DNA from: Pseudomonas triticicola
Lineage (GTDB): Bacteria > Pseudomonadota > Gammaproteobacteria > Pseudomonadales > Pseudomonadaceae
Direction: 5' to 3'
DNA: 64,000 nt
NCBI RefSeq assembly: GCF_019145375.1
Contig: NZ_JAHSTX010000001.1
Coordinates: 2,703,001-2,767,000, forward strand
Numbering within the stretch: the first letter of the stretch is position 1; each line of letters starts with the position of its first letter. The notes under the pieces are model-generated. The model made no database searches, was not told the origin of the DNA, and worked only from the letters and a program-made list of their open reading frames with translations. Positions 27,705 through 38,465 of the stretch are shown one piece after another. Made by a program: the position numbers and the translations under genes.

Positions 27705-28077
27705 GGAAAATTCCCGTCGACAGGAGCGGCTGGAACACGCCGCGTGAACCGTTTGAGCAAGGCTGTGACCCCCACCCCTGGCAAAACATTCACACGGTGG
27801 CGGTAAGTTTTTGCACAGTCCTAACGATAGACGGTTAATCGCCACACCTTATACAGGCAGTCATACCCTGCGATTGCAAAAAATTTCCGCCGATATGGCC
27901 CTGCCCGTCGGTGCGAGGATGGCCGCTGCCCCTCAAGCCTGATAAAATCGCGCGCCTTCGCAGACCGGCAACGGCCGGGCCCCTCGAAACTCGCGTGAGG
28001 CGATCGCCCATCGAGTTCGATGTTCCCGCTGAACTCGGTCGTTACCCCCTGAATCCCCTCCCCTAAAGGCCTGGATC
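27705..28077. other. Divergent upstream region between the DUF2066 gene and purM
   Basis: This 373-base gap must hold promoters for both genes. A -10-like TAAAAT (27943-27948) faces purM but has no good -35. I see no purine-repressor operator and no small gene. Confidence 0.4.
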
Positions 28078-29136
28078 ATGAGCAAGCAACCCTCCCTGAG
28101 CTACAAGGACGCCGGTGTAGACATCGACGCCGGTGAAGCATTGGTCGAACGCATCAAGAGCGTCGCCAAGCGCACTGCGCGCCCGGAAGTCATGGGCGGC
28201 CTGGGCGGTTTCGGCGCCCTCTGCGAAATCCCGGCCGGCTACAAGCAGCCAGTGCTGGTCTCCGGCACCGACGGCGTCGGCACCAAGCTGCGCCTGGCGC
28301 TGAACCTGAACAAGCACGACAGCATCGGCATCGACCTGGTCGCCATGTGCGTCAACGATCTGGTGGTGTGCGGCGCCGAGCCGCTGTTCTTCCTCGACTA
28401 CTACGCCACCGGCAAACTGAACGTCGACACCGCTGCCCAGGTTGTCACCGGCATCGGCGCTGGCTGCGAACTGTCGGGTTGCTCGCTGGTCGGCGGCGAA
28501 ACCGCTGAAATGCCAGGCATGTACGAAGGCGAAGACTACGACCTGGCCGGCTTCTGCGTCGGCGTGGTGGAAAAGGCGGAAATCATCGACGGCTCGAAAG
28601 TCGCCACCGGTGACGCGCTGATCGCCCTGCCATCGTCCGGCCCGCACTCCAACGGCTACTCGCTGATCCGCAAGATCATCGAAGTCTCCGGCGCCGACAT
28701 CGAAAACACCCAGCTCGACGGCAAACCGCTGACCGACCTGCTGATGGCCCCGACCCGCATCTACGTCAAGCCACTGCTCAAGCTGATCAAGGACACTGGC
28801 GCTGTGAAGGCCATGGCCCACATCACCGGTGGCGGCCTGCTCGACAACATCCCGCGCGTACTGCCAAAAGGCGCTCAGGCTGTAGTTGATGTGGCCAGCT
28901 GGACTCGCCCGGCCGTGTTCGACTGGCTGCAAGAGAAAGGCAACGTTGACGAAACCGAGATGCACCGCGTGCTCAACTGCGGCGTCGGCATGGTCATCTG
29001 CGTGGCTCAGGAGCACGTCGAAGTGGCCCTGAACACTCTGCGTGACGCTGGCGAGCAGCCTTGGGTCATCGGTCAGATCGCCGTGGCCGCCGAGGGCGCT
29101 GCGCAGGTCGAGCTGAAGAACCTCAAGGCTCACTGA
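28078..29136 (+). CDS. purM: Phosphoribosylformylglycinamidine cyclo-ligase (AIR synthetase)
   Basis: PurM closes FGAM to AIR in purine synthesis using ATP. The 352-residue protein has the expected [22 protein letters not shown] start, then [52 protein letters not shown], and [15 protein letters not shown]. The stop overlaps the purN start as TGATG. The length and all motifs are normal. Confidence 0.98.
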   Translation: MSKQPSLSYKDAGVDIDAGEALVERIKSVAKRTARPEVMGGLGGFGALCEIPAGYKQPVLVSGTDGVGTKLRLALNLNKHDSIGIDLVAMCVNDLVVCGAEPLFFLDYYATGKLNVDTAAQVVTGIGAGCELSGCSLVGGETAEMPGMYEGEDYDLAGFCVGVVEKAEIIDGSKVATGDALIALPSSGPHSNGYSLIRKIIEVSGADIENTQLDGKPLTDLLMAPTRIYVKPLLKLIKDTGAVKAMAHITGGGLLDNIPRVLPKGAQAVVDVASWTRPAVFDWLQEKGNVDETEMHRVLNCGVGMVICVAQEHVEVALNTLRDAGEQPWVIGQIAVAAEGAAQVELKNLKAH

Positions 29137-29786
29137 TGCCAAAGCCCTGTGATGTCGTGGTGCTGTTGTCCGGCACCGGCAGTAACTTGCAGGCTCTGAT
29201 CGACAGCACGCGGACCGGCGACAGCCCGGTCCGCATCGCTGCGGTGATTTCCAACCGCGCCGACGCCTACGGCCTGCAACGCGCCCGCGACGCGGGTATC
29301 GCCACCCGCTCGCTGGATCACAAGGCATTCGAGGGCCGCGAGGCCTTCGATGCCGCGCTGATCGAACTGATCGACCAATTCAACCCCAAACTCGTGGTAC
29401 TGGCCGGCTTCATGCGCATTCTCAGCGCTGATTTCGTGCGTCATTACCAGGGTCGCCTGCTCAATATCCACCCGTCGCTGCTGCCCAAATACAAAGGGTT
29501 ACACACTCATCAGCGCGCGCTGGAGGCCGGCGACACGGAACATGGCTGCTCCGTGCACTTTGTCACCGAGGAACTCGATGGCGGACCACTGGTCGTACAA
29601 GCAGTATTACCGGTAGAGTTGCATGACACGCCGCAGAGTCTGGCGCAACGAGTCCACGTCCAGGAACACCTGATCTACCCGATGGCAGTACGCTGGTTTG
29701 CCGAAGGCAGGCTGACACTCGGTGACCAGGGTGCTTTACTCGACGGCCAGTTACTCGCCGCCAGCGGCCACTTGATTCGACACTAG
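29136..29786 (+). CDS. purN: Phosphoribosylglycinamide formyltransferase
   Basis: PurN transfers formyl from 10-formyl-THF to GAR. The 216-residue product has VLLSGTGSNLQALID at the N-terminus. The catalytic Asn and His lie in LNIHPSLLPKYKGL and the catalytic Asp in HFVTEELDGGP. It is translationally coupled to purM by a TGATG overlap, the standard purMN arrangement. I start at the ATG at 29136, since the upstream frame is the purM 3' end. Confidence 0.97.
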   Translation: MPKPCDVVVLLSGTGSNLQALIDSTRTGDSPVRIAAVISNRADAYGLQRARDAGIATRSLDHKAFEGREAFDAALIELIDQFNPKLVVLAGFMRILSADFVRHYQGRLLNIHPSLLPKYKGLHTHQRALEAGDTEHGCSVHFVTEELDGGPLVVQAVLPVELHDTPQSLAQRVHVQEHLIYPMAVRWFAEGRLTLGDQGALLDGQLLAASGHLIRH

Positions 29787-29794
29787 GAGATATT

Positions 29795-30508
29795 ATGCGT
29801 CGCGCCCTGCTCTTCGCTTGCGCTCTGCTCGCCCTGCCCTTCGCGCAGGCAGCGGACCTTCAACCGTTCTCCGCCAGCTACACCGCCGACTGGAAGCAGT
29901 TGCCCATGAGCGGCACCGCCGAACGCAGCCTGACCAAGGAAGCCAACGGCGTCTGGAAACTCAGCTTCAAGGCGTCGATGATGATCGCCAGCCTGACTGA
30001 AGAAAGCACCCTGAAGCTGGACAAGGACACCCTGCTGCCGCAGTCCTACCACTTTGAACGTGGCGGTCTGGGCAAAGCGAAAAAGGCTGATCTGGACTTC
30101 GACTGGGCCAACAAACTGGTCACCGGCACCGACCGTGGCGACGCGGTGAAAATCCCGCTGAACCGTGGCATGGTCGACAAGTCGACCTATCAACTGGCGC
30201 TGCAACATGACGTCGCCGCCGGCAAGAAAAGCATGAGCTATCAGGTCGTCGATGATGGCGAAGTCGATACCTATGACTTCCGCGTGCTGGGTTCGGAGAA
30301 GGTCGACACCAAGGCCGGCCAGATCGATGCGATCAAGGTCGAGCGCGTGCGCGATCCGACACAAAGCAAACGCATCACCGTGCTGTGGTTCGCCAAAGAC
30401 TGGGATTACCTGCTGGTGCGTCTGCAACAGGTCGAGACTGACGGCAAGGAGTACAACATCATGCTCCAGGACGGTACGGTCAACGGCAAGACTGTCAAAG
30501 GCAGCTGA
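29795..30508 (+). CDS. DUF3108-domain periplasmic protein
   Basis: The 237-residue protein has a signal peptide (RRALLFACALLALPFAQAAD). It is followed by the DUF3108 pattern LQPFSASYTADWKQLPMSGTAERSL and later LRVQ-type strands ending in WFAKDWDYLLVRLQQVETDGKEYNIMLQDGTV. The family is periplasmic and of unknown function, and is typically found directly after purN, as here (8 bp after its stop). A terminator follows, so purM-purN-DUF3108 is probably one transcript. Confidence 0.92.
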   Translation: MRRALLFACALLALPFAQAADLQPFSASYTADWKQLPMSGTAERSLTKEANGVWKLSFKASMMIASLTEESTLKLDKDTLLPQSYHFERGGLGKAKKADLDFDWANKLVTGTDRGDAVKIPLNRGMVDKSTYQLALQHDVAAGKKSMSYQVVDDGEVDTYDFRVLGSEKVDTKAGQIDAIKVERVRDPTQSKRITVLWFAKDWDYLLVRLQQVETDGKEYNIMLQDGTVNGKTVKGS

Positions 30509-30525
30509 TCGACCGCAACAGCAAA

Positions 30526-30553
30526 GAGCCCCGCGAATGCGGGGCTTTTGTTT
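30526..30553 (+). terminator. Intrinsic terminator of the purMN transcript
   Basis: AGCCCCGC-GAAT-GCGGGGCT is followed by TTTGTTT, 17 bases after the stop. Confidence 0.9.
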
Positions 30554-30582
30554 ATCTGTTCGATGATACTGCGCGGCGGCCC

Positions 30583-30735
30583 TACCCCTCACCCCAGCCC
30601 TCTCCCGAGGGAGAGGGAGCCGACCGAGGTGTCTGCCGCTAACCATCGACCTGAGAAACCGAGTCGAATATGGATTCCAAAGCATCGCACGATTAGTCCC
30701 CTCTCCCTCCGGGAGAGGGTTAAGGTGAGGGGCTT
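30583..30735. repeat. CCCTCACC...GGTGAGGG element, copy 1
   Basis: About 150 bases are bounded by the inverted ends CCCTCACCCCAGCCCTCTCC and GGAGAGGG..GGTGAGGGG, each followed inward by a second complementary pair (GAGGGAGAGGG / CCCTCTCCCTC). It sits between convergent genes. Related copies lie at 35040 and 55983. Confidence 0.85.
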
Positions 30736-30748
30736 TTGAAGGTCAAAC

Positions 30749-32374
30749 TCACACCGAAAACCGCGCCACCATCCCGTTCAGATCCACCGCCAACTTCGAC
30801 AACTCCTGACTCGCCGCACTGGTCTGATTGGCCCCAGCCGATGTCTGCATTGCCAGATCACGAATATTCATCAGATTGCGATCCACCTCCCGCGCCACCG
30901 CTGCCTGCTCTTCCGAGGCACTGGCGATGACCAGATTGCGCTCGTTGATCAAGGTAAACGCCGAGGCAATTTCCTCCAGGGCCGAGCCTGCGCTCTTCGC
31001 CAGCTCGAGGGTCGAGCGCGCCCTTGAGTTGCTTTGCTGCATCGAACTGACCGCTGAATCGGTGCCCTGCTGGATCCCGCCGATCATTTGCTCGATTTCC
31101 TGGGTCGACTGCTGGGTGCGATGCGCCAGCGCCCGCACTTCATCTGCCACTACTGCAAAGCCACGCCCGGCATCACCGGCGCGCGCCGCTTCGATCGCGG
31201 CGTTGAGGGCGAGCAGATTGGTCTGTTCGGCAATCGAGCGAATCACATCCAGCACTTTGCTGATGCCATGAACCTTTTGCGCCAGCGCCTCGACCTGCGC
31301 GGCATTATTGGTGACATCGCCAGCGAGAAACTCGATCGACGTCACCGTCTGCTGCACTTGCTCGCGCCCTTGCCGGGCGATGCGGTCGGACTCGCGGGAG
31401 GCTTCGGACGTGGCCACGGCGTTGTTCGCCACCTCTTCCACCGCTGCTGTCATCTGGTTGACCGCAGTGGCGGCCTGTTCGATTTCCTGACTCTGCTGAT
31501 GCAAGCCGCGAGTGGCATCTTCGGTGACGCTGCTGAGTTCTTCGGCGGCCGAGGCCAACTGCGTCGACGACTCGGAGATGCGCCGGATCGTGTCGCGCAG
31601 ATTGTGCTGCATGCTTTTCAACGCTTGCAGCAGACGCGCCGGCTCGTCTTTGCCAGTGATGTGAATGTCACCGGTCAAATCCCCACCGGCCACCACCTCG
31701 GCCACGCTGAGCGATTGCGACAATGGCACGACAATGCTGCGCGTCAGCAGCAATGCCAGGCCAATGGTAATCAGCGCAGCCATGGCGATCATTACTCCGA
31801 CCCACAGTCGCGATTGTTTGAACACCAGCCGCGCGGCCTCAGTGGCCAGACCGGCATTCTGTTTATTCAACTCGACCAGCTCACGCAGAGTAGCGGCGAT
31901 TTCATCGGCCAGCGGGCTCATCTGATCATTGAGAATCGTCGAAGCCTCAGCGACCCTATTCTGCGCCGACAGCTGTAGGACTTGTGCCTGAAGCTCAAGG
32001 TATTTGTGCTCGGCGCCCTTGAAGCGTTCGAACAACACGCGCTCTTCAGGCAGCACGATCAGACCGTCATAACGCTGCTGCGCTTCGCTCAAGCCACTGC
32101 GCAGCTCGTCGAGCTTGGCGACATTCTGCTCCAGTGCCTTGGGGTCACGGTTGAGCAACAGGCGCATGGTCAGCGCACGCAGGCGCAGCATGTCCTGACT
32201 CATTTCACCGACCGCCATCACGCTTGGCAGCCAGTTGTTGTCGACTTCATCGGACTGCGCACGCATGTTCGACATTTGCAGCAAGGCGAACGCGCCGAGG
32301 GCAAACACTATAAGGGCCAGCAGGCCGAAACCGAGACCGGCGCGCGGGGCAATATTGAGACTACGGATATTCAT
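30749..32374 (-). CDS. Methyl-accepting chemotaxis protein
   Basis: The 541-residue transducer has an N-terminal membrane helix (residues ~9-31) and a ~160-residue four-helix-bundle periplasmic domain (4HB_MCP type). A second helix lies at ~190-212, followed by a HAMP linker and a cytoplasmic signalling domain with [19 protein letters not shown] at the hairpin tip. The ligand cannot be read. GGAG eight bases upstream supports the ATG at 32374. I see no C-terminal CheR-tethering pentapeptide. The gene stands alone. Confidence 0.94.
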   Translation of the reverse strand: MNIRSLNIAPRAGLGFGLLALIVFALGAFALLQMSNMRAQSDEVDNNWLPSVMAVGEMSQDMLRLRALTMRLLLNRDPKALEQNVAKLDELRSGLSEAQQRYDGLIVLPEERVLFERFKGAEHKYLELQAQVLQLSAQNRVAEASTILNDQMSPLADEIAATLRELVELNKQNAGLATEAARLVFKQSRLWVGVMIAMAALITIGLALLLTRSIVVPLSQSLSVAEVVAGGDLTGDIHITGKDEPARLLQALKSMQHNLRDTIRRISESSTQLASAAEELSSVTEDATRGLHQQSQEIEQAATAVNQMTAAVEEVANNAVATSEASRESDRIARQGREQVQQTVTSIEFLAGDVTNNAAQVEALAQKVHGISKVLDVIRSIAEQTNLLALNAAIEAARAGDAGRGFAVVADEVRALAHRTQQSTQEIEQMIGGIQQGTDSAVSSMQQSNSRARSTLELAKSAGSALEEIASAFTLINERNLVIASASEEQAAVAREVDRNLMNIRDLAMQTSAGANQTSAASQELSKLAVDLNGMVARFSV

Positions 32375-32512
32375 TACTCTGGCTCCTTCCAAAAGCGCTG
32401 CATCAGCCTGCAGCGGGTTGCTTTAGAAGGTATCGGCATTGCCGTGAAATTGCGTAAGACGAAAAAGCGATAGGCAAACGAGCGGCTAGTCCGAACTCAT
32501 GGCTTTGACGTT

Positions 32513-33559
32513 TCAGCGCGGAGCAGCGGGTTTTTCTGTGTTGCGCGGCAGTATTGCCAGGAAGTTATCCCGCGCGACTTTGCGCGCCACCCCTTCCGGC
32601 AGCGCATCGAGAAACGGCTTGTAGCTGTGCATTTCCTGACCAAGTTTGTTGAACCGTCCTACCACGTCAGAGCCGAGCATGAAGCGCTCGGGATACTTTT
32701 CCACAAGCGCCAGCCATTCGGCGCGCGGCTTGCCCTGCTCGTCCAGCAGATACGGCGTGAGCATGCTCCACGACAGGTCGATAAACAGATTCGGATAAGC
32801 CTCAAGCATGCGCGTCAGGGTTGGCAGGAGAAACGGCAACTGGGTCTGATGCCGATGGATCTCGGCGCTGGTGCCGGCATGCGCCCAGATGAATCGCGTG
32901 TGCGGATGGTTGCGCAGCGGCTCTTCGACTTCCTTCAGGTACAGCGGATTTTTCTCACGCTTGGAAGTGATGTTGGAATGCAGCATCACCGGCAGATCGT
33001 TTTCCGCAGCGAGGTGATAGATCTTGGTCATTGCCTCGTTGTTGGCTCGGGGCGTGTCGCCGGAGGTCAGCGCCGTCAGGTCATCGTGCCGGGTGAACAC
33101 CTCGCCGATGCCCTGCCACAACCCCGGATACAGGTCGAGCATGCGCTGGATGTGCGCGGCGGAATTCTTGTCATTGGGATTGAAGCCGGACAGGAACGGA
33201 TGAAAGTACTGGCGCTGCTCCGGCGCAAGTTTTTCCACCGCATCGGCAATGATCACATCGGTGGCGCTGTACCAATAGGCATCGGCGTCATCACCGGCGT
33301 AATAACGCGGGCGCTTGGGTTCGTCTTCGTGCCATTTCTTTGCCACGGGAATGCCGGAAATCATCACGTGCTCGATGGAATTGTCCTTCATGGCCGTGAG
33401 CAATTTCTGCATGCCGGCGCTTTCCTGGAAAAAATCCACGTAATGCAGGTGCGCATCGCTGTAGGTGTATTCGCGGGCACTGGCGCTGCCAGCGAACAGC
33501 AGCAGACAGGCAAGACTCAGACGAGACAAGGACACAAGTAATCTCCGGCAGATGGGCAT
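32513..33559 (-). CDS. Secreted amidohydrolase-family protein
   Basis: The 348-residue protein has a signal peptide (RLSLACLLLFAGSASA). The TIM-barrel domain follows: YTYSDAHLHYVDFF (the first metal-type DxHxH reads DAHLH), LPVMLHSNI, FIWAHAGTS, and FMLGSDVVGRF with the catalytic-type Asp. These fit the amidohydrolase-2 branch (decarboxylase/hydrolase). The substrate is unknown. It has no partner genes and lies upstream of the chemoreceptor with a 138-bp gap. Confidence 0.85.
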   Translation of the reverse strand: MPICRRLLVSLSRLSLACLLLFAGSASAREYTYSDAHLHYVDFFQESAGMQKLLTAMKDNSIEHVMISGIPVAKKWHEDEPKRPRYYAGDDADAYWYSATDVIIADAVEKLAPEQRQYFHPFLSGFNPNDKNSAAHIQRMLDLYPGLWQGIGEVFTRHDDLTALTSGDTPRANNEAMTKIYHLAAENDLPVMLHSNITSKREKNPLYLKEVEEPLRNHPHTRFIWAHAGTSAEIHRHQTQLPFLLPTLTRMLEAYPNLFIDLSWSMLTPYLLDEQGKPRAEWLALVEKYPERFMLGSDVVGRFNKLGQEMHSYKPFLDALPEGVARKVARDNFLAILPRNTEKPAAPR

Positions 33560-33688
33560 AGCCTAGACCGCGCCCGAACGACAAGGGTTCATCCCTGCCG
33601 AAAAGCGGAACGCCCACTGCCGGGAATGCTCTATAACTGCAAGGTCTGCTTTGATCGAACGATTTTTCCTGCCGCCTGTGAGGTTTCC

Positions 33689-34105
33689 ATGACTGTTACC
33701 GTCAATACCGTCTCTGCCGAAGGTTTTCGTCACACCGTCCAGATCGACGACCACGAATTGTTTGCCGATGTACCGAAAACCGTCGGGGGTGAAGGCACCG
33801 CGCCAGAGCCACACGATTACTTCGACGCTGCGCTGGGCGCCTGCAAAGCGCTGACCGTGAAAATGTATGCGAAGAAAAAAGACATCCCGCTGACTGGCGT
33901 GGGCGTCGAAGTGAAGCGCGACAACAGCCAGGAACAGAAAGGCAAATACGCCCTGCATGTCACCCTCACCCTTAAAGGTGTACTGACCGACGCTCAGCGC
34001 GAGGAACTGCTGCGCGTGGCCGATCGCTGCCCGATTCACAAATTGATGACCACCAGCGAAGTCAGCATCGAAACGCACGCACCACAAGGCTTCGACAGCC
34101 AATAA
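33689..34105 (+). CDS. OsmC-family protein
   Basis: The 138-residue product has two Cys in the OsmC arrangement: ALGACKALTVKMYAKKK and VADRCPIHKLM. These form the peroxidatic pair that reduces organic hydroperoxides in the Ohr/OsmC/YhfA families. The C-terminal His-containing segment is also typical. I start at the ATG at 33689 (MTVTVNTVS), with GAGG five bases upstream. It is divergent from the amidohydrolase and upstream of pirin. Confidence 0.92.
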   Translation: MTVTVNTVSAEGFRHTVQIDDHELFADVPKTVGGEGTAPEPHDYFDAALGACKALTVKMYAKKKDIPLTGVGVEVKRDNSQEQKGKYALHVTLTLKGVLTDAQREELLRVADRCPIHKLMTTSEVSIETHAPQGFDSQ

Positions 34106-34166
34106 TCCTCCTGATGCCAGCGGCGGGTTATGCTTCTGGCATCACCCGCTCAGCCTGGAATGCACC

Positions 34167-35033
34167 ATGGACACGCCACTCCTGATCATCCGCCCGCGCG
34201 CCGAAGACGTCGAAGGCCAGCCGATTCTGCGCCCGCTGCCGTCAGCCAAATGCCGCAACGTCGGGCCTTTCGTGTTTTTCGACCACATGCTCGAAACGAT
34301 TTATCCGACGGGCAAAGGTATGGACATCCGACAGCATCCGCACATTGGTCTGTCGACGCTTACCTATCTGTTCGAAGGGCAATTGCAGCACAAGGACAGC
34401 CTGGGCTCCGATCAGGTGGTCGGTGCCGGCGATGTCAGCTGGATGACCGCTGGCAGCGCCATCGCCCACGTCGAGCGCACGCCTGCGCCGCTGCTTGCCG
34501 AGACCTTCACTCTGCACGGCCTGCAAGTCTGGCTCGCCTCGCCCAAGGCACACGAAGAAGGCCCGGGGCATTACAGTCATCACCCGGCAGCGACGTTGCC
34601 GGTCAGCGATAACCTCGGCGTGCAGATTCGCATGATTGCCGGGTCAGGCTTTTGCCTCGAATCGCCGGTGCCGGTGCTTTCTCCTACGCTGTATGCGGAA
34701 GTGAAGATGCAGACCGCGACCACATTGCTGATTCCCACCGAGCATGAAGAACGCGCGGTGTATGTGTTGAGCGGTGATGCGCAGTTGAATGGCGAGGCGA
34801 TCGAGCCGCATGCGCTGGTGGTGTTGCCAGCCGGCGAAGAGATGAGCCTGTTTGCCGAAAGCGATGTGCACGCGGTGGTGTTCGGCGGCGCGCCGCTGGA
34901 CGGTCCGAGACGGATCAACTGGAATTTTGTTGCCAGTGATCCGGCGGCGATTGATGAGGCACGGCGCAAGTGGGCGGCCAAGGATTGGCCGACGGTGCCG
35001 GGGGAAGTCGAGCGGATCGAACTACCGCGCTAG
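34167..35033 (+). CDS. Pirin-family protein
   Basis: This 288-residue bicupin has GPFVFFDHMLETIYPTGKGMDIRQHPHIGLSTLTYLFEGQLQHKDSLGSDQ, with the His cluster that binds iron in the N-terminal cupin, and DVSWMTAGSAIAHVERTP. Family members act as quercetinase or redox-sensing co-regulators; which applies here is unknown. It lies 61 bp after the OsmC gene on the same strand. Confidence 0.93.
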   Translation: MDTPLLIIRPRAEDVEGQPILRPLPSAKCRNVGPFVFFDHMLETIYPTGKGMDIRQHPHIGLSTLTYLFEGQLQHKDSLGSDQVVGAGDVSWMTAGSAIAHVERTPAPLLAETFTLHGLQVWLASPKAHEEGPGHYSHHPAATLPVSDNLGVQIRMIAGSGFCLESPVPVLSPTLYAEVKMQTATTLLIPTEHEERAVYVLSGDAQLNGEAIEPHALVVLPAGEEMSLFAESDVHAVVFGGAPLDGPRRINWNFVASDPAAIDEARRKWAAKDWPTVPGEVERIELPR

Positions 35034-35039
35034 GCCGCT

Positions 35040-35222
35040 TACCCTCACCCCAGCCCTCTCCCAGAGGGAGAGGGAGCCGACCGAGGCGTCTTGCGTTATA
35101 TATCGACCTGAAAAATCCCGGCGATTATGGATTCGCCTATTCACGTTCAGGTCGACGCCACTCCCGAGCAACCCCCAATCAGTCCCCTCTCCCTCCGGGA
35201 GAGGGCTAGGGTGAGGGGCTTT
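35040..35222. repeat. CCCTCACC...GGTGAGGG element, copy 2
   Basis: It has the same inverted ends as the copy at 30583, with a longer, different centre that includes the self-complementary TCGACCTGAA..TTCAGGTCGA. It fills the gap between convergent pirin and dienelactone hydrolase genes. Confidence 0.85.
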
Positions 35223-35227
35223 CGCTT

Positions 35228-35956
35228 TTAACCGTTGAACACTTCATCCAGCAGATCATGCATCGACTTGAACGCGCGCTTGGCGGTCTTTTCGTCGTAC
35301 ATCATCTTGCCCGGTACGTTGGCGTGTGGATCGGTAAACGAGTGCACCGCACCGCCGTAGCTGAGCAGTTGCCAGTCGATCTTCGCCGCGTTCATTTCAT
35401 CTTCGAACGCAGGCAATTGCTCCTTCGGCACCAACGGATCGGACGCGCCGTGCAGCACCAGCACCGAGCCCTTGATGTTCTGCGCATCCGCCGGATTCGG
35501 CGAATCCAGCGTGCCGTGGAACGACACCGCCGCTTTCACCGGCGCGCCGGTGCGCGCCAGGTCCAGCGCACAGCAACCACCGAAGCAGAAACCGAACACC
35601 GCCAGTTTCGAAGTATCCACCGTGGCTTCGCCCTGGCTCTGCAATTGCTCGAAAGCCACTTGCAGACGTTTGCGCAACAGCGCGCGGTCGTCCTTGAGCG
35701 GCATCATTGCTGCCAGCGCCTCATCAGCGTTCTGCGGACGCACGCTCTGGCCGTAGACATCCGCGATCAGCACCACGTAACCCTTGGCCGCTACCGCTTT
35801 GGCGATGTCTTCGGCACCGGCGCTGACGCCCATCCAGTTCGGCGCCATCAGCAAACCCGGGCGCGCAGCCTTGTGCTCGGCGTCGAACGCCAGGCGACCT
35901 TCATAGGTCTGGCGGTCAATCTGATAGACCACGGAACGTACAGTGACTTGGCTCAT
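35228..35956 (-). CDS. Dienelactone hydrolase-family protein
   Basis: The 242-residue alpha/beta hydrolase has the nucleophile Cys in VFGFCFGGCCALDLA, the Asp in GASDPLVPKEQL and the His in GGAVHSFT, the Cys-Asp-His triad of dienelactone hydrolases. The substrate is not known, and no chlorocatechol genes are near. The start at 35956 is preceded by AGGAG (GAGTCAG) sequence. It lies downstream of the htpG terminator, so it is separately transcribed. Confidence 0.92.
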   Translation of the reverse strand: MSQVTVRSVVYQIDRQTYEGRLAFDAEHKAARPGLLMAPNWMGVSAGAEDIAKAVAAKGYVVLIADVYGQSVRPQNADEALAAMMPLKDDRALLRKRLQVAFEQLQSQGEATVDTSKLAVFGFCFGGCCALDLARTGAPVKAAVSFHGTLDSPNPADAQNIKGSVLVLHGASDPLVPKEQLPAFEDEMNAAKIDWQLLSYGGAVHSFTDPHANVPGKMMYDEKTAKRAFKSMHDLLDEVFNG

Positions 35957-35988
35957 TTCTGACTCCTGATTGAGTAAACACCAGAACG

Positions 35989-36014
35989 AAAAAACCCGCC
36001 GAAGCGGGTTTTTC
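35989..36014 (-). terminator. Intrinsic terminator of htpG
   Basis: On the minus strand AAAAACCCGC-TTCG-GCGGGTTTTTT forms a UUCG-capped stem followed by T residues, a few bases after the htpG stop. Confidence 0.92.
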
Positions 36015-36025
36015 CTACAACGTGA

Positions 36026-37930
36026 TCAAACCGACAGTTCAACCAGCAGCTTGTTCAGACGGCGCACATAAGCGGCCGGATCCTTCAAGCTGTCGCCAGC
36101 CGCCAGGGCAGCCTGATCGAAGAGGATGTGCGACAGATCGCCAAAACGCTCTTCGCTCTGCTCGCCATCGAGTTTCTCGATCAGCGGGTGGCTCGGGTTG
36201 AATTCGAAAATCGGCTTCGAATCCGGGACTTTCTGCCCGCTGGCTTCGAGAATCTGGCGCATTTGCAGACCCAGGTCCTGTTCGCCGATGGCCAGAATGG
36301 CCGGCGAATCGGTCAGACGATGGGATACGCGGACTTCAGCCACGGAATCACCCAGCGCAGTTTTCAGACGCTCGACCAGGCCTTCTTTGGACTTGGCGAC
36401 TTCTTCTGCGGCTTTCTTGTCCTCTTCCGAGTCCAGGTTGCCCAGATCGAGGTCACCGCGCGCCACGTCGACAAACGTCTTGCCGTCGAACTCGCTGAGG
36501 TAGCTCATCAGCCACTCGTCGATGCGATCGGTCAGCAGCAGCACTTCGATGCCTTTCTTGCGGAAGACTTCCAGGTGCGGGCTGTTCTTGACCTGCGCGT
36601 AAGTTTCGCCGGTGAGGTAGTAGATCTTGTCCTGACCTTCCTTGGCGCGGGCCAGGTAGTCAGCCAGACCGACAACCTGCTCGCCGTCGTCGCCCTGGGT
36701 CGATGCGAAACGCAGCAGACCGGCAATCTTCTCTTTGTTGGCGAAGTCTTCTGCCGGGCCTTCTTTCATGACCTGACCGAAGTTCTTCCAGAAGCCTTTG
36801 TATTGCTCAGGCTCGTTCTTCGCCAGTTTTTCCAGCATGTCCAGAACGCGCTTGGTCAGCGCGGTTTTCATCGAATCGATGATCGGGTCTTTCTGCAGGA
36901 TCTCACGCGACACGTTCAGCGACAGGTCGTTGGAATCGACCACGCCTTTGATGAAGCGCAGGTACAGCGGCAGGAACGACTCGGCCTGATCCATTACAAA
37001 CACACGCTGCACGTAAAGCTTCAGGCCCTTCGGCGCTTCACGCTGGTACAGGTCGAACGGCGCGCGGGCCGGCACATACAGCAGCGAGCTATACTCGAGC
37101 TTGCCTTCAACCTTGTTGTGGCTCCACGACAGCGGATTCTCGAAGTCGTGAGCGATGTGTTTGTAGAACTCCTGGTATTCCTCGTCTTTGACTTCAGTGC
37201 GCGGACGGGTCCACAGGGCGCTGGCGCGGTTGACGGTTTCCCATTCAACGGCCGGAGCCTCTTCGCCTTCGGCCGGAGTGACTTCCTTCGGCAGTTCGAT
37301 CGGCAAAGCGATGTGGTCGGAGTACTTCTTGATGATGTTGCGCAGACGCCAGCCATCCGCGAATTCGTCTTCACCGGATTTCAGGTGCAGGACGATGCGG
37401 GTACCGCGCTCTGGCTTGTCGATGGTGGCGACTTCGAACTCGCCCTCGCCTTTCGACGACCAGTGCACGCCTTCGCTGGCGGCAGTGCCGGCGCGACGGC
37501 TGTATACATCAACCTTGTCGGCGACGATAAAGGCCGAATAGAAGCCGACACCGAACTGGCCGATTAGGTGCGAATCTTTCTTCTGATCGCCGGACAGGTT
37601 TTTCATGAAATCGGCGGTGCCGGATTTGGCGATGGTCCCCAGGTGAGTGATCACATCGTCACGGTTCATGCCGATACCGTTGTCTTCGAGGGTGACGGTC
37701 TTGGCGTCCTTGTCGAAGCTCACACGGATTTTCAGGTCAGCGCCACCTTCGAGCAACTCAGGCTTGGCCAGGGCTTCGAAGCGCAGCTTGTCGACAGCGT
37801 CAGAGGCGTTCGAGATCAATTCGCGAAGGAAAATTTCCTTATTCGAATACAGCGAATGGATCATGAGGTGCAGCAGCTGCTTTACCTCGGTCTGGAAGCC
37901 CAGGGTTTCCTTTTGAGTTTCCACACTCAT
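36026..37930 (-). CDS. htpG: Molecular chaperone HtpG (bacterial Hsp90)
   Basis: The product has 634 residues. It has the N-terminal GHKL ATPase ([53 protein letters not shown]), the middle domain ([27 protein letters not shown]) and the C-terminal dimerisation domain. I start at the ATG at 37930 ([12 protein letters not shown]), the family start; another ATG two codons upstream is closer to GGAG and could also be used. No sigma32 promoter was resolved in the short upstream gap. Confidence 0.97.
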   Translation of the reverse strand: MSVETQKETLGFQTEVKQLLHLMIHSLYSNKEIFLRELISNASDAVDKLRFEALAKPELLEGGADLKIRVSFDKDAKTVTLEDNGIGMNRDDVITHLGTIAKSGTADFMKNLSGDQKKDSHLIGQFGVGFYSAFIVADKVDVYSRRAGTAASEGVHWSSKGEGEFEVATIDKPERGTRIVLHLKSGEDEFADGWRLRNIIKKYSDHIALPIELPKEVTPAEGEEAPAVEWETVNRASALWTRPRTEVKDEEYQEFYKHIAHDFENPLSWSHNKVEGKLEYSSLLYVPARAPFDLYQREAPKGLKLYVQRVFVMDQAESFLPLYLRFIKGVVDSNDLSLNVSREILQKDPIIDSMKTALTKRVLDMLEKLAKNEPEQYKGFWKNFGQVMKEGPAEDFANKEKIAGLLRFASTQGDDGEQVVGLADYLARAKEGQDKIYYLTGETYAQVKNSPHLEVFRKKGIEVLLLTDRIDEWLMSYLSEFDGKTFVDVARGDLDLGNLDSEEDKKAAEEVAKSKEGLVERLKTALGDSVAEVRVSHRLTDSPAILAIGEQDLGLQMRQILEASGQKVPDSKPIFEFNPSHPLIEKLDGEQSEERFGDLSHILFDQAALAAGDSLKDPAAYVRRLNKLLVELSV

Positions 37931-38012
37931 GGTCATCAAACTCCAATCAGATGGCAGTGGCCGCGACCCGAAATGGTCTGCGGCGGGTTGTCATCTGAGT
38001 TGGGGGCGCTGT

Positions 38013-38465
38013 TCAGGATTTCAAGGGCTCATCAATTTTGAAGTGCGCGCGGGCGGTGGCGATCGGTTCGCCCTCGGTACTCTGCCACGCAGTGACCGCA
38101 ACGTTGGCCACGCGACGCCCCTGACGGCAGACCTGACACGTGGCCCACGTGTCGCGAAACTGCCCGGCGCGCAGGTAATCGAGGGAAAAATCGATGATCT
38201 TCGGCACGCCCGGCGTGCCGGTAAAAATCAGCAGATGCAGGGCCGCGGCCAGCTCCATGAAGCCGGCAATCACCCCGCCATGGATCGCCGGCAATAAAGG
38301 GTTACCAATGTTGTCCTTGTTCGCCGGCAGCTTGAACAGCAACTCATCGCCGACTCGCGAGCACTCGATACCGATCAGCCCGGCATAAGGAATCAGTGCC
38401 AGCAGCGGCGTGTAATCGCCCTGCGCGTGGGCCTGTTGCAGCTGCTCCCTGAGATCGTCGCTCAT
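38013..38465 (-). CDS. PaaI/hot-dog-fold thioesterase (second of pair)
   Basis: The 150-residue product has the hot-dog signature LLPAIHGGVIAGFMELAAAL and IDFSLDYLRAGQFRDTWATCQVCRQGRRVANVAVTAWQ. It overlaps the upstream thioesterase gene by four bases (ATGA), so the two are coupled. The longer frame to 38723 lies inside that gene and is not real. The acyl-CoA substrate is unknown. Confidence 0.92.
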   Translation of the reverse strand: MSDDLREQLQQAHAQGDYTPLLALIPYAGLIGIECSRVGDELLFKLPANKDNIGNPLLPAIHGGVIAGFMELAAALHLLIFTGTPGVPKIIDFSLDYLRAGQFRDTWATCQVCRQGRRVANVAVTAWQSTEGEPIATARAHFKIDEPLKS